A stretch of DNA of 64,000 nt from Streptomyces sp. Je 1-369. GTDB lineage: Bacteria; Actinomycetota; Actinomycetes; Streptomycetales; Streptomycetaceae. The stretch covers positions 3,873,254 to 3,937,253 of the forward strand of contig NZ_CP101750.1 of the NCBI RefSeq assembly GCF_026810505.1, written 5' to 3'. Of the stretch, positions 1-10,704 are shown piece by piece. The number at the start of each line of letters is the position of its first letter. Position 1 is the stretch's first letter. A program made the translations under genes and the position numbers. The notes below the pieces were generated by a model, which saw only the letters and a program-made list of their open reading frames with translations, searched no databases and was not told where the DNA came from.

Positions 1-371
1 ATGACCGGAAGGCCCGCCTCCGTCAGTTCGAGCAGATACTGCTTGCCCACCATGTCCGCCTTGCCGGTGAGCTGGTTGTAGACACGGGCCCCGCACCTGG
101 CCGCGCGTTCGGCGAAGTCGTCCCACTGCTCCTGGTAGTGGAGGACAGGGCCGCTGTTGCGGACGACCACCGCGTCGAAGGCGCCGGTCTCCATCAGAGG
201 CGCGGCGTCCAGCGGGTGGCACAGGGCCACGTCGAATTCCTCGCGGAGGCGAGTGGTGAGGTAGATGTCCTCGTCGCAGTAGCGGCGGCCCTTCGCCTGG
301 TAGGCGAGGTCCGTGACGAAGAGGACGCGGGGGCGGGGAGGCGGGCCTTCGCCGGGAAGTGCGGTGTGCAT
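1..371 (-). CDS. ATP-grasp-type protein, N-terminal part (cut by window start)
   Basis: Reading leftwards from ATG at 371 gives an uninterrupted frame of about 123 residues to the window edge. It starts MHTALPGEGPPPRPRVLFVT and later has the block NQLTGKADMVGKQYLLELTE followed by AGLPVI. A Rossmann-like opening strand followed by an asparagine, a GKADM-K-YL helix and aGLPvi is the usual layout of the pre-ATP-grasp domain in RimK and glutathione-synthetase-like ligases. The ATP-grasp domain itself would lie outside the window, so the substrate cannot be told. The gene is divergent from the lipoprotein gene at 398, with only 26 bp between the two starts. Confidence 0.55.
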   Translation of the reverse strand, partial: MHTALPGEGPPPRPRVLFVTDLAYQAKGRRYCDEDIYLTTRLREEFDVALCHPLDAAPLMETGAFDAVVVRNSGPVLHYQEQWDDFAERAARCGARVYNQLTGKADMVGKQYLLELTEAGLPV

Positions 372-397
372 CGCACAAGCGTGGCACAGTCGTACGC

Positions 398-1018
398 ATG
401 GCCACTTCGACGTACACAGCGCTCCGCAGGACGTCCCTGCCCGCCCTGCTCCTGTGCACCGCCGCCGTCCTCACCGCCTGCGGCGACGAACGCCCCGGAG
501 CCGCCGGGGCCCCGACTGCGAGGGACGACGGAACGGCCACCTCCCCCGGCGACTCCCCCAGCGCCTCCACCGGCGCCTCCCCCTACGTAGAACCCGGGGT
601 CATCGACGGCGCGCCCCACAACAGGGAGAACAACGCGTACCGGCGCCCCGGTGAGATGTCCGCCTCCGGGCACACGGACGCCCGGGCCGAGGCCGCCCGC
701 ATGGAGCCCGTCCTGAAGCGGCTGTGGAAGGCGGGGAAGTGGGACCCGGACAGCGTGCGTGCCGAACTCGTGGGCAAGCTGGGGTACAAGGACCTGGAGA
801 GGATGTCCGGGAGCGCCGAGCTGCACGGCGGCGAGCTGAGGGTCCAGGCGATGCACGGCGAGACCGAGGACGGCCTCACCCCCGAGGGGGCGCTGATCGG
901 CCTCTATGTCGGGGACGACGCCTGCGTGACCGCGCACATCCAGAAGTCCGACTACGAAGCCCAGGCGAACGGCCGCTTCCCGGAGACGGGTTGCATCACG
1001 CCTCCCACCGGGCATTGA
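398..1018 (+). CDS. putative secreted lipoprotein, 206 aa
   Basis: The N-terminus has a short basic segment, a hydrophobic stretch and the lipobox VLTAC (Cys at about residue 25), so it is predicted to be exported and lipid-anchored. A Ser/Thr/Pro/Gly-rich linker follows, then a folded part with KLGYKDLERMSG and a C-terminal region with two cysteines (GDDACVTAHI and ETGCITPP) that may form a disulphide. I do not recognise the family. ATG at 398 is preferred over the in-frame ATG at 359 because it sits directly before the signal peptide. The stop codon abuts the inverted-repeat element that begins at 1019. Confidence 0.75.
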   Translation: MATSTYTALRRTSLPALLLCTAAVLTACGDERPGAAGAPTARDDGTATSPGDSPSASTGASPYVEPGVIDGAPHNRENNAYRRPGEMSASGHTDARAEAARMEPVLKRLWKAGKWDPDSVRAELVGKLGYKDLERMSGSAELHGGELRVQAMHGETEDGLTPEGALIGLYVGDDACVTAHIQKSDYEAQANGRFPETGCITPPTGH

Positions 1019-1211
1019 GAGCCTGTGTCGTAACCCCGGTCGGATCAGTGGGCGCCGTCTGGTGCGTGCGATCGCAAGGCGCCGGGGCGTCCTCGATGGG
1101 GGTCCCCCCGGGCCCTTCAGGCCTGGGGGAGGAGCTACTAGGGCGTTTCGGCAACGCGGCGAGCGTGCGTGCCAGGCGGCGCCCACCCGGCCGGGGTTAC
1201 GACACAGGCTC
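1019..1211. repeat. 193-bp terminal-inverted-repeat element (MITE-like)
   Basis: The two ends are a perfect 21-bp inverted repeat (1019-1039 and 1191-1211, GAGCCTGTGTCGTAACCCCG plus G). The similarity continues inward imperfectly for about 30 more bases (GTGGGCGCCG on both arms). The centre has a second hairpin around GGGGGTCCCCCC and CCTGGGGGAGGA. It contains no coding frame. It is flanked on both sides by TGA (1016-1018 and 1212-1214), a possible 3-bp target duplication. The left TGA is also the stop codon of the lipoprotein gene. It looks like a non-autonomous mobile element of the type scattered through Streptomyces genomes. Confidence 0.65.
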
Positions 1212-1285
1212 TGACCCGCCCGGGTCCCCGGCCCGGCGACGTATATCCGTGGACAGGCCCACCCCGCACAACGAATAGTGCCGCC

Positions 1286-1681
1286 ATGACTTCTCTCGTG
1301 CGACACCTCACGTTCGACGCCCACGACGCCTACCGCCAGGGCGCTTTCTGGGCCGAGGTCCTCGACGGCTCCCTCGCCGACGACGACTACCCCGGCGACC
1401 CGGAGGCGCAGGTGCGGGCCGGTGGCCTCACTCTGCTCTTCGTGACCGTGCCGGACACCAAGTCCGTCAAGAACCGGCTGCACGTCGACCTCCAGCCGCA
1501 GGACCGCACGCGTGACGAGGAGGTCGAGCGGCTCCTCGCCCTTGGCGCGACCCTGCACGAGGACCACCGGAAGCCGAACGGCCGGGGCTGGGTCACCCTC
1601 ACCGACCTGGAGGGCAACGAGTTCTGCGTGGAGTGCAGCGCCGCCGAGCGGGCCGCCCTGACCGCCGCCGGAGCCAACTAG
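1286..1681 (+). CDS. VOC (glyoxalase-like) family protein, 131 aa
   Basis: A single vicinal-oxygen-chelate module: it opens MTSLVRHLTFDAHD, has the AFWAEVLDG segment typical of the first beta-alpha-beta unit, a central strand RLHVDLQP and ends with GWVTLTDLEGNEFCVE. The DLEGNEFCV block is the usual C-terminal signature of glyoxalase/bleomycin-resistance-like proteins, and its Glu is a probable metal ligand. No substrate can be inferred. The start ATG at 1286 is chosen because homology begins there. The stop overlaps by four bases the stop of the convergent acyl-CoA ligase. Confidence 0.8.
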   Translation: MTSLVRHLTFDAHDAYRQGAFWAEVLDGSLADDDYPGDPEAQVRAGGLTLLFVTVPDTKSVKNRLHVDLQPQDRTRDEEVERLLALGATLHEDHRKPNGRGWVTLTDLEGNEFCVECSAAERAALTAAGAN

Positions 1682-3276
1682 GGTCTCCGCAGGGCGCCCT
1701 TGACCACCTTCCCGCTCGCGTTCCTCGGCAGCTCCCTCACGAACTCGACGGTCCTCGGCACCTTGTAGTTCGCCATCTCGCGCCGGGCCCACGCGATGAG
1801 GTCGTCCGCCGTGACCACGGAGCCGGGGCGCCGCACGACGTACGCCTTGCCGACCTCGCCGAGCCGCGGATCGGGTACGCCGATCACCGCGACGTCGGCG
1901 ACGGCGGGGTGCACGCCGAGGAGCTGCTCTATCTCGGCGGGGTAGGCGTTGAAGCCGCCGACGATGAACATGTCCTTGATGCGGTCCGTGATGCGCAGGT
2001 TGCCCGCCACGTCGAGGACGCCGACGTCGCCGGTGCGCAGCCAGCCGTCGGGGGTCACGCACCGCCGCGTCCCCTCGGGGTCCTCGAAGTAGCCCCGCAT
2101 GACGTGGTGGCCGCGGACGAGGACCTCACCGGGGTGGCCCGGCGCGAGTGGCTCGCCGCCGGGGGCCACCACCCGTACCTCCGTGTCGGGGATGGCACGG
2201 CCCGACGTCGCGGCGATGACGTCGACCGGGTCGCCGCGCCGGCACATGGTGACGATGCCGCTCGCCTCCGAAAGTCCGTACGCGGTAAGGACGGTGGCGA
2301 TGCGCAGCTCCGCCCGCAGCCGTTCCATCAGTTGCAGCGGCACCACCGCGGCGCCGGTCACGACGAGGCGCAGCGCGGAGAGGTCGTGCTGGTCGCGGGA
2401 GGGGTGGTCGAGGATCGACTGGTGCAGGGTGGGCGGGCCCGGCAGGACCGAGATGCGTTCCGCGGCGACGTTGGCGAGGACCGTGTCGACGTTGAAGACC
2501 GGCTGCGGCACCATCGTCGCGCCGCGCATCAGGCACGCGATGATCCCTGCCTTGTAGCCGAAGGTGTGGAAGAACGGGTTCACGATCAGATAGCGGTCAC
2601 CCTCGCGCAGCCCGGCCAGGTCGCTCCACACGTCGTAGCAGCGCAGGGTCTGGGCGTGGGTGATGACGGCGCCCTTGGGGCGGCCGGTCGTGCCCGAGGT
2701 GAAGATGATGTCCGAGGGCGCGGAGCCTTCGACGGAGGCCGCGCGCGTACGGACCGCGTCCGCCGAGACCTTGTCGCCGCTCGCGAGGAAGTCCTTCCAG
2801 GTGCGGAAGGACTGCGGGGCGTCGTCGGCGAGGACGACGACCTGGTCGAGGTGGGGCAGGCCGGGCAGCGGTCCTTCGCCCGGCCCGTCGGCGGCGGCGC
2901 GGCGCAGCGAGGCGACGTACGACGTGCCGAGGAACGTGCCCGTGACGAAGAGGACCTTGGCGCGGCTGCGGGCCAGGACGTACGCCGCCTCGGCGCCCTT
3001 GAAGCGGGTGTTGAGGGGAACGAGGACCGCGCCCGCGCAGACGGCGCCGAGCGCGGAGACGATCCAGTCGAGGGTGTTGGGCGCCCAGACGGCGACGCGG
3101 TCGCCGGGTTCGACGCCGTTGGCCATGCAGGCGGCCGCGGCGTGCGCCACGCGCTCGCCCAGTTCCGCGTACGAGACGCGGGTGCGGCCCTCGACGACCG
3201 CCTCCCGCGCGCCGTACCGCTCGGCGGCCGCCCGTACGAGTCCCGGGATGCTGCCCCACTCCAGGTCGCCCCGCAT
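1678..3276 (-). CDS. AMP-forming acyl-CoA ligase (FadD3-like), 532 aa
   Basis: An ANL-superfamily ligase that would activate a carboxylic acid to its CoA thioester through an acyl-adenylate. Seen are the P-loop FTSGTTGRPKGAVITH, the motif TAYGLSEASG that closes over adenylate, GWLRTGDVG, the hinge RITDRIKDMFIVGGFN and the C-terminal catalytic lysine context RNASGKVVKGALR. The length is normal for the family. It resembles FadD3-type ligases of actinobacterial ring-acid catabolism, but the substrate is inference. ATG at 3276 is preferred to GTG at 3285 because GAGAGG lies 8 bases before it. Two CTGAC-N5-GTCAG operators lie in the divergent promoter region. Confidence 0.85.
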   Translation of the reverse strand: MRGDLEWGSIPGLVRAAAERYGAREAVVEGRTRVSYAELGERVAHAAAACMANGVEPGDRVAVWAPNTLDWIVSALGAVCAGAVLVPLNTRFKGAEAAYVLARSRAKVLFVTGTFLGTSYVASLRRAAADGPGEGPLPGLPHLDQVVVLADDAPQSFRTWKDFLASGDKVSADAVRTRAASVEGSAPSDIIFTSGTTGRPKGAVITHAQTLRCYDVWSDLAGLREGDRYLIVNPFFHTFGYKAGIIACLMRGATMVPQPVFNVDTVLANVAAERISVLPGPPTLHQSILDHPSRDQHDLSALRLVVTGAAVVPLQLMERLRAELRIATVLTAYGLSEASGIVTMCRRGDPVDVIAATSGRAIPDTEVRVVAPGGEPLAPGHPGEVLVRGHHVMRGYFEDPEGTRRCVTPDGWLRTGDVGVLDVAGNLRITDRIKDMFIVGGFNAYPAEIEQLLGVHPAVADVAVIGVPDPRLGEVGKAYVVRRPGSVVTADDLIAWARREMANYKVPRTVEFVRELPRNASGKVVKGALRRP

Positions 3277-3297
3277 CGCATGCACCTCTCCCGCTAG

Positions 3298-3312
3298 CTG
3301 ACTAACCGTCAG
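3298..3312. promoter_or_regulatory. operator-like palindrome, site A
   Basis: CTGACTAACCGTCAG: both 5-base half-sites are perfect. It lies 22 bp from the acyl-CoA ligase start on the minus strand and in the 5' region of the thiolase operon. It belongs to the repeated motif described in the findings. Confidence 0.7.
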
Positions 3313-3324
3313 ATTAGCTGTAGC

Positions 3325-3339
3325 CTGACGCGCTGTCAG
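3325..3339. promoter_or_regulatory. operator-like palindrome, site B
   Basis: CTGACGCGCTGTCAG: perfect half-sites, centred 27 bp from site A. Two sites in one divergent promoter suggest that both transcription units are controlled together. Confidence 0.7.
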
Positions 3340-3380
3340 CAGTCATGACACGCTCGCGACCGGCGGAGGTGCCGTTGCCC

Positions 3381-4532
3381 ATGGCTTCACTCAAGGACGC
3401 CACAGCGATAGTCGGGATCGGCCAGACTCCGTTCGCGAAACAACTCCAAGCAAGCGAGAAGGAGTTGGCGTGCCGGGCGATCGTCGCCGCGCTCGACGAC
3501 GCCGGCATCGCGCCGTCCGAGGTCGACGCCTTCGCCTCGTACACGATGGAGGAGACCGACGAGGTCGAGGTCGCCAAGGCCGTCGGCGCGGGCGACGTCA
3601 CCTTCTTCAGCAAGGTCGGCTACGGCGGCGGCGGTTCCTGCGCCACGGTCGCCCACCTCGCCTCCGCCATCGCCACCGGGCAGGCGAGCGTCGGCATCGC
3701 CTGGCGCTCCCGCAAACGCGGCAGCGGCCCCCGCCCCTGGAAGAACACGGCGGTCCAACTCCCCACGCCCGCCCAGTGGACGCGCCCCTTCGGCCTGCTC
3801 CGCCCCGCCGACGAGATCGCGATGCTCGCCCGCCGCCACATGCACGAGTACGGCACGACCCGCGACCACCTCTTCAACGTCGCCCTCGCCTGCCGCAACC
3901 GGGCCAACCAGAACCCGGCCGCGATGATGTACGAGCGGCCACTGACCCGCGACATGTATATGACGTCGCGCTGGATCAGCGAACCGCTCTGTCTCTTCGA
4001 CAACTGCCTGGAGACGGACGGCGCACTGGCCTGCGTGATCGTCTCCGCGGAACGGGCGCGCGACGGCCGACAGAAGCCGGTGTACGTCCACTCCGTCGCG
4101 CAGGGCCTGCCCGCCCAGCACCACGGCATGGTCAACTACTGGACCGACGACCCGCTCTCGGGCCCGGCCTGGACGGCCGCCCGACACCTGTGGAAACAGG
4201 CGGACTTCGGCCCGCAGGACGTGGACGTCGCCCAGATCTACGACGCGTTCACCCCGCTCATCCCGCTCTCCCTGGAGGGTTACGGCTTCTGCGACCGCGG
4301 TGAGGGCGGCGCGTTCACGGAGGGCGGCGCCCTGGAGAGCGGCGGCCGCCTCCCCATCAACACGGGCGGCGGCGGCCTCAGCGAGGCGTACGTCCACGGC
4401 TTCAACCTCATCAACGAGGGCGTGAAGCAACTGCGGGGCACGAGCACGGCGCAGGTGCCGGATGCGACGACGTGCCTGGTGACGGCGGGAGAGGGCGTCC
4501 CCACCTCGGCGCTGCTCCTGAGGGCCCCGTAG
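3381..4532 (+). CDS. thiolase-like lipid-transfer protein (Ltp), 383 aa
   Basis: A thiolase-superfamily protein of the SCP-x/Ltp type. Visible landmarks are KDATAIVGIGQTPF at the start, GGGGSCATVAHLASAIATG (a cysteine where thiolases carry the nucleophile), HMHEYGTTRDH, DVAQIYDAFTPLIPLSLEGY and GEGGAFTEGGALESGG. In steroid side-chain catabolism such proteins pair with DUF35 partners as acyl-CoA retro-aldolases. The DUF35 gene directly downstream (4602) fits that arrangement. ATG at 3381 has GGAGGT about 11 bases upstream and homology starts there; the longer ATG at 3345 overlaps the operator area. First gene of a three-gene operon. Confidence 0.85.
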   Translation: MASLKDATAIVGIGQTPFAKQLQASEKELACRAIVAALDDAGIAPSEVDAFASYTMEETDEVEVAKAVGAGDVTFFSKVGYGGGGSCATVAHLASAIATGQASVGIAWRSRKRGSGPRPWKNTAVQLPTPAQWTRPFGLLRPADEIAMLARRHMHEYGTTRDHLFNVALACRNRANQNPAAMMYERPLTRDMYMTSRWISEPLCLFDNCLETDGALACVIVSAERARDGRQKPVYVHSVAQGLPAQHHGMVNYWTDDPLSGPAWTAARHLWKQADFGPQDVDVAQIYDAFTPLIPLSLEGYGFCDRGEGGAFTEGGALESGGRLPINTGGGGLSEAYVHGFNLINEGVKQLRGTSTAQVPDATTCLVTAGEGVPTSALLLRAP

Positions 4533-4601
4533 GGGGCCTTTCAGGGGCGCGGGGAACTGCGCGACCAGCCACGACGGACCGCACCCGGGAGAGAAGAGAC
4601 C

Positions 4602-5057
4602 ATGGCAGACGCGACGGCAAAGACGGACCCCCTCCTGACGCCCACGCAGGACGAGGACGGCGCCCCCTTCTGGACCTACGCCGCCCGAGGCGAGCTACGG
4701 ATACAGGCCTGCACCGCCTGCGACAAACTCCGCTTCCCCCCACGCCCCTGCTGCCCTGACTGCCAGTCCTTCGACAGCACCTGGCGCAGGATGAGCGGAA
4801 AGGGCCGCATCTGGTCGTACGTCTTCCCCCACCCCCCGCTCCTCCCTGCCTACGCCGAACACGCCCCGTACAACGCGATCATCGTCGAGCTCGCCGACGC
4901 CCCGCGCATCCGCCTCGTCGGCAACCTCGTCGCCGCGCCGGACGCCCCCCTGAACTCGATCGCCCCGGAACGCCTCCGCATCGGCGCGAAGGTGCAGGTC
5001 GTCTTCGCGGACGTCGGCGGGACCGTGGTCCCGCGCTGGGTCCTGGAGCGCCCGTGA
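4602..5057 (+). CDS. DUF35 zinc-ribbon/OB-fold protein, Ltp partner, 151 aa
   Basis: A rubredoxin-like zinc ribbon (CTACDKLRFPPRPCCPDC, residues about 36-53) is followed by an OB-fold (DUF35) with GKGRIWSYVF and GAKVQVVFADVGG. Family members act as small subunits for thiolase-like aldolases or acyl-CoA hydratases and are thought to hold the CoA part. The position 69 bp behind the Ltp gene and the GTGA overlap with the crotonase gene make a complex with its neighbours likely. Confidence 0.85.
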   Translation: MADATAKTDPLLTPTQDEDGAPFWTYAARGELRIQACTACDKLRFPPRPCCPDCQSFDSTWRRMSGKGRIWSYVFPHPPLLPAYAEHAPYNAIIVELADAPRIRLVGNLVAAPDAPLNSIAPERLRIGAKVQVVFADVGGTVVPRWVLERP

Positions 5058-5842
5058 CCTCCGCGGCCGGGGCCCTGCGCACGGAGGCCGACAACGACAC
5101 GGGCGTCGCGGTCCTGACCCTGGACCGCCCGGAGCGCCACAACGCGATCGACGTACGGACGGCGGACGAACTGGCGGCGACCTGGCGCCGCTACCGGTTC
5201 GACGACTCGATACGGGCCGTCGTCGTGACCGGCGCGGGCGTGCAGGCGTTCTGCACCGGCATCGACCGGGACGCGGACGTCCCGCAGCCCACCTCCCCGT
5301 ACACGATCGACGATCCGCTCCTCGCGATCGGCCCGAAGGCCAACGACTACTGGAAGCCGGTGATCGCCGCGGTCAACGGCATGGCGTGCGGCGGCGCGTT
5401 CTACCTTCTCGGGGAGTCCGAGTTCGTCGTGGCGGACGAGCACGCCACGTTCTTCGACCCGCACACCACGTACGGGATGGTCAGCGCGTACGAGACGATC
5501 CACATGGCGCAGCGCATGCCGTTCGGCGAGGTCGCGAGGATGGCGCTGATGGGCACGGCCGAACGGGTCACGGCCCGCCGTGCCTACGAGACGGGGCTGG
5601 TCTCGGAGCTGACGCCGTCCGGCGGGGCGGTCGCCGCGGCCGTCCGTGCCGCCGAGACCATCGCCTCGTACCCCACGGAGGCCGTCCAGGGCACGGTACG
5701 GGCCCTCTGGTCGGCCAAGGAGGCCGCCCGCACGCAGGCCCTCGCGCACGCGCCCCACCTGATCGCCCTCGGCAACCTGCCGCGGGACCGGCAGGCGGAG
5801 CTGTTCACGCACCGCGGGAGCGGCGGCTTCCGCACGAGGTGA
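5054..5842 (+). CDS. crotonase (enoyl-CoA hydratase/isomerase family), 262 aa
   Basis: Crotonase fold: TLDRPERHNAID, the CoA-binding FCTGIDRDAD loop and the oxyanion segment NGMACGGAFYLL. Starts at GTG 5054, overlapping the DUF35 stop (GTGA). Where hydratases have P-E-x-x-x-G-L, this protein reads FDPHTTYGMV, so the first catalytic Glu seems replaced by His. It may be an isomerase, hydrolase or C-C lyase rather than a simple hydratase. Cotranscribed with the Ltp and DUF35 genes, so probably part of the same beta-oxidation or ring-opening step. Confidence 0.82.
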   Translation: MTSAAGALRTEADNDTGVAVLTLDRPERHNAIDVRTADELAATWRRYRFDDSIRAVVVTGAGVQAFCTGIDRDADVPQPTSPYTIDDPLLAIGPKANDYWKPVIAAVNGMACGGAFYLLGESEFVVADEHATFFDPHTTYGMVSAYETIHMAQRMPFGEVARMALMGTAERVTARRAYETGLVSELTPSGGAVAAAVRAAETIASYPTEAVQGTVRALWSAKEAARTQALAHAPHLIALGNLPRDRQAELFTHRGSGGFRTR

Positions 5843-5877
5843 GGGAGCCGGGGCAGGCGGGACTTCCGACACAGGCC

Positions 5878-8271
<2,394 letters not shown>

Positions 8272-8453
8272 TTGCCCTGCCACCTCCCCGTACGCGGCCG
8301 CCGAAGAAGACAGCCCCGTGCAGCGTCTCACCACCGAGCCGCTACGGCGGCACGCACCCTGATTCTTCCTGTCCGGGGCGACGGTTGCGAACCCGGGGCG
8401 GGATCGGGGTGTCTACGGACAAAACCCCGCCTCCGGGCTCCCGGGACGCCCGC

Positions 8454-9281
8454 TCAGCCCTGGAGGACCGCGAAGGTCGCCCCTTGGTTGTCCGTGAAGA
8501 CCGCGATCCGGCCGTACGGGGTGTCGGCCGGCGGGGTCTGTACGCGCCCGCCGAGGCGGGTCACCGTGGCGGCGCTCGCGTCGGCGTCGGCCACGTTGAA
8601 GTAGACGAGGAAGTGCGCGGGCATCCGCGCGGCGACGTACCGGTCGGACGCGGGGACGGCCGGGGTGAGCCCCGCCAGGATGCTGCGTCCGCCGATCGCG
8701 GTGTCGGGGCCCGGCTCGAAGCCCGCGGGCGACCAGATACGGAAGTCCTCGCCGTCGAGATCGAGGTCGAGACCGCCGTAGCCGAAGACGTGCTCGTAGA
8801 ACGGGTCGACCAGGTCCTTGTCCCGTGAGTACACCTCGGTCCAGCAGTACGAACCGGGCTTCCCCAGCTTTCCGAAGCCCTGGTGCGTGCCCGCCTGCCA
8901 GAGCCCGAAGACGGCGCCCTCGGGATCGGCGGCGAGCCCCATGGTCCCGTAGGGCCCCACGGGCATGACGTCCGTGATCACCGAGCCGCCCGCGTCCTTG
9001 ATGCGCTCGGCCAGCGCGGCGGCGTCGGGGCTCGCCAGGTACACCGTCCATACGGTGGGCATGCGGCCGTCGGCCTTGGGGGCGAGCGCGGCGACGGGGA
9101 GGCCGTCGCTGTACGCCTGCGTGTAGTGCCCGTACTCCGGTCCGGAACCGGAGTCGAAAGTCCACCCGAAGAGCTCACCGTAGAACCGCTTGCCGCCCGC
9201 CACGTCGGGCAGCATGGCGTCGGCCCAGCAGGGCACGCCCTCCGCGTATCCGCCCCCTGTGTTCCGCTCCGCGTAGTCCAT
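8454..9281 (-). CDS. two-domain VOC protein (Cfp30B-like), 275 aa
   Basis: Two tandem glyoxalase-like modules. The first has GVPCWADAMLPDVAGGKRFY and ends with ADPEGAVFGLWQAGTH; the second begins GSYCWTEVYSRDKD and ends with TDNQGATFAVLQG. The pattern xPCWxDL plus D-x-x-G-A-x-F is the hallmark of the mycobacterial Cfp30B-like group, of unknown reaction. ATG at 9281 is taken because homology starts with MDYAERN; upstream codons (to 9407) are low-complexity Pro/Arg. Confidence 0.8.
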   Translation of the reverse strand: MDYAERNTGGGYAEGVPCWADAMLPDVAGGKRFYGELFGWTFDSGSGPEYGHYTQAYSDGLPVAALAPKADGRMPTVWTVYLASPDAAALAERIKDAGGSVITDVMPVGPYGTMGLAADPEGAVFGLWQAGTHQGFGKLGKPGSYCWTEVYSRDKDLVDPFYEHVFGYGGLDLDLDGEDFRIWSPAGFEPGPDTAIGGRSILAGLTPAVPASDRYVAARMPAHFLVYFNVADADASAATVTRLGGRVQTPPADTPYGRIAVFTDNQGATFAVLQG

Positions 9282-9476
9282 GCAAGTCAAGCTAATGGCC
9301 CGCTCCGGTCCCCGCAGCACCAGAAATCGAACGCTTGGCTCATTTTCGCGGGGCGCGGGTCGGGATGCGCGCGGGGGTGCGGGGCGGGGCTCGACCGGCC
9401 GCTCCATCCGCCCCGCTCACGCGCCTCAACCCCATTTGCACTCGGCCGAATCGCGCTCCGATCACCCCTCGGTAAG

Positions 9477-9491
9477 CTGACGGCATGACAG
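9477..9491. promoter_or_regulatory. near-match operator over the TetR start codon
   Basis: CTGACGGCATGACAG differs from CTGAC-N5-GTCAG at one half-site base and covers the ATG of the TetR gene (9485). TAAGCT at 9473-9478 could be the -10 box of a leaderless transcript. This would suit autorepression, but one site with a mismatch may be chance. Confidence 0.35.
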
Positions 9492-10132
9492 GACAGGTAC
9501 GTACCGTCGACGGCCGCGTGGCCGGTCGGCGCGGTCAGGCGACGCGTCAGAAGCTGCTCGACTGCCTCAGCGAGATGCTCAGCTCCTCGCCCTACCGGGA
9601 CGTCAAAGTCATCGACGTCGCCCGGAAGGCGGGGACTTCACCAGCGACCTTCTACCAGTACTTCCCGGATGTCGAAGGCGCCGTCCTGGAGATCGCGGAG
9701 CAAATGGCCGCGGAGGGCGCCGAGTTGACCCAGCTCCTCGACGGGCGCTCCTGGGTCGGCAAGGCGGGCTGGCAGACCTCCCAGGACCTGGTCGAGGGCT
9801 TCCTCGACTTCTGGCGCAAGAACGACGCGATCCTCCGCGTCGTCGATCTGGGCGCCGCCGAAGGCGACAAGCGCTTCTACAAAATCAGGATGAAGATCCT
9901 CAACTCGGTCAACAACTCCCTTACGGACACCGTCAAGGAACTCCAGGCCAAGGGCAAGGTCGACAAGGACATCAGCCCCACGGCGATGGCGGGCTCCCTG
10001 GTCGCGATGCTCGCGGCGGTCGCCTCCCACCAGCGGGGCTTCCAGACGTGGGGCGTGAAGCAGGCCGAACTCAAGCCCAACCTGGCGATGTTGGTACATC
10101 TGGGCGTAACGGGTAAGAAGCCCACAAAGTAG
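9485..10132 (+). CDS. TetR-family transcriptional regulator, 215 aa
   Basis: N-terminal helix-turn-helix (residues about 17-65) with GQATRQKLLDCLSEML, VIDVARKAGTSPATFYQYF and the following helix start PDVEGAVLEIAEQM. The C-terminal ligand domain is helical (KNDAILRVVDLGAAEGDKRF). No Shine-Dalgarno is visible, so the mRNA may be leaderless. It is the only TetR gene inside the catabolic region, and a near-copy of the shared palindrome covers its start. It is the best candidate for the repressor of that regulon; this is inference. A hairpin terminator follows at 10175. Confidence 0.85.
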   Translation: MTGQVRTVDGRVAGRRGQATRQKLLDCLSEMLSSSPYRDVKVIDVARKAGTSPATFYQYFPDVEGAVLEIAEQMAAEGAELTQLLDGRSWVGKAGWQTSQDLVEGFLDFWRKNDAILRVVDLGAAEGDKRFYKIRMKILNSVNNSLTDTVKELQAKGKVDKDISPTAMAGSLVAMLAAVASHQRGFQTWGVKQAELKPNLAMLVHLGVTGKKPTK

Positions 10133-10174
10133 CCGCTTCCCTCGTTCTTCCTCTTACCCGGTCCTGTCAGCCCG

Positions 10175-10202
10175 ACGGCGGATCACTTCGGTGGTCCGCC
10201 GT
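10175..10202. terminator. bidirectional hairpin terminator
   Basis: A 12-bp stem with a single G-U wobble closes a TTCG tetraloop (ACGGCGGATCAC-TTCG-GTGGTCCGCCGT). It lies between the convergent TetR and DDN-reductase genes. Confidence 0.7.
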
Positions 10203-10224
10203 TGTGGTCGGGACCCGCCCGTAC

Positions 10225-10704
10225 TCAACCCCGGCGTTCCAGCCGGAACAGCCGTATCTCCCGCTCCACCCGCGCCTGGTACGCGGCGTACGGCGGCCAG
10301 AACCTCAGCGCCGCCGCCCAGACCTCGGCCCGCTCCTCCCCCGACAGGAGCCGCGCCCGCACCGGGATGTCGGTGCCCCGCCAGTTCACCTCGACTTCGG
10401 GGTCGGCCAGCAGATTGACGGTCCACGCGGGATGCCCGGGCCGCCCGAAGTTCGACCCGACGAGCACCCAGCTCCGCCCGCCCTCCTCCGGCATGCAGGC
10501 CAGCGGCGTCCGCCTCGGCACCCCGCTCTTCGCGCCGCGCGCGGTCAGGATGACGCCGGGCAGCATTCGCGCGCTCGGCAGCACCTTGCCCCGGGTCAGC
10601 CGGTGCACGGTCCGGTCCATGGCGGGGATGAAGTGCGGCGCGACCTTGGCGAAGGCGCGGGTGGACGACACCTTCTGCACGAGCCGCAGCCCGGCCCCCG
10701 CCAT
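10225..10704 (-). CDS. DDN-family F420-dependent nitroreductase/quinone reductase-like protein, 159 aa
   Basis: A small split-barrel flavin-type protein. The segments LTARGAKSGVPRRTPLAC, SWVLVGSNFGRPGHPAW and ADPEVEVNWRGTDIPVRA follow the deazaflavin-dependent nitroreductase (Ddn/Rv3547) family, which binds F420 and reduces quinones or enones. Its start ATG shares one base with the stop of the acyl-CoA dehydrogenase gene (TGATG), so it is translationally coupled. It may reduce a double bond in the same pathway; the partner substrate is unknown. Confidence 0.8.
   Translation of the reverse strand: MAGAGLRLVQKVSSTRAFAKVAPHFIPAMDRTVHRLTRGKVLPSARMLPGVILTARGAKSGVPRRTPLACMPEEGGRSWVLVGSNFGRPGHPAWTVNLLADPEVEVNWRGTDIPVRARLLSGEERAEVWAAALRFWPPYAAYQARVEREIRLFRLERRG

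Noticed and set aside
194-2062. Long minus-strand frame of 622 codons over the lipoprotein, repeat element and ligase gene.
   Set aside because: It crosses three real genes and a non-coding repeat, has Arg/Gly/Pro-rich composition and no domain; it is a GC-rich shadow frame.
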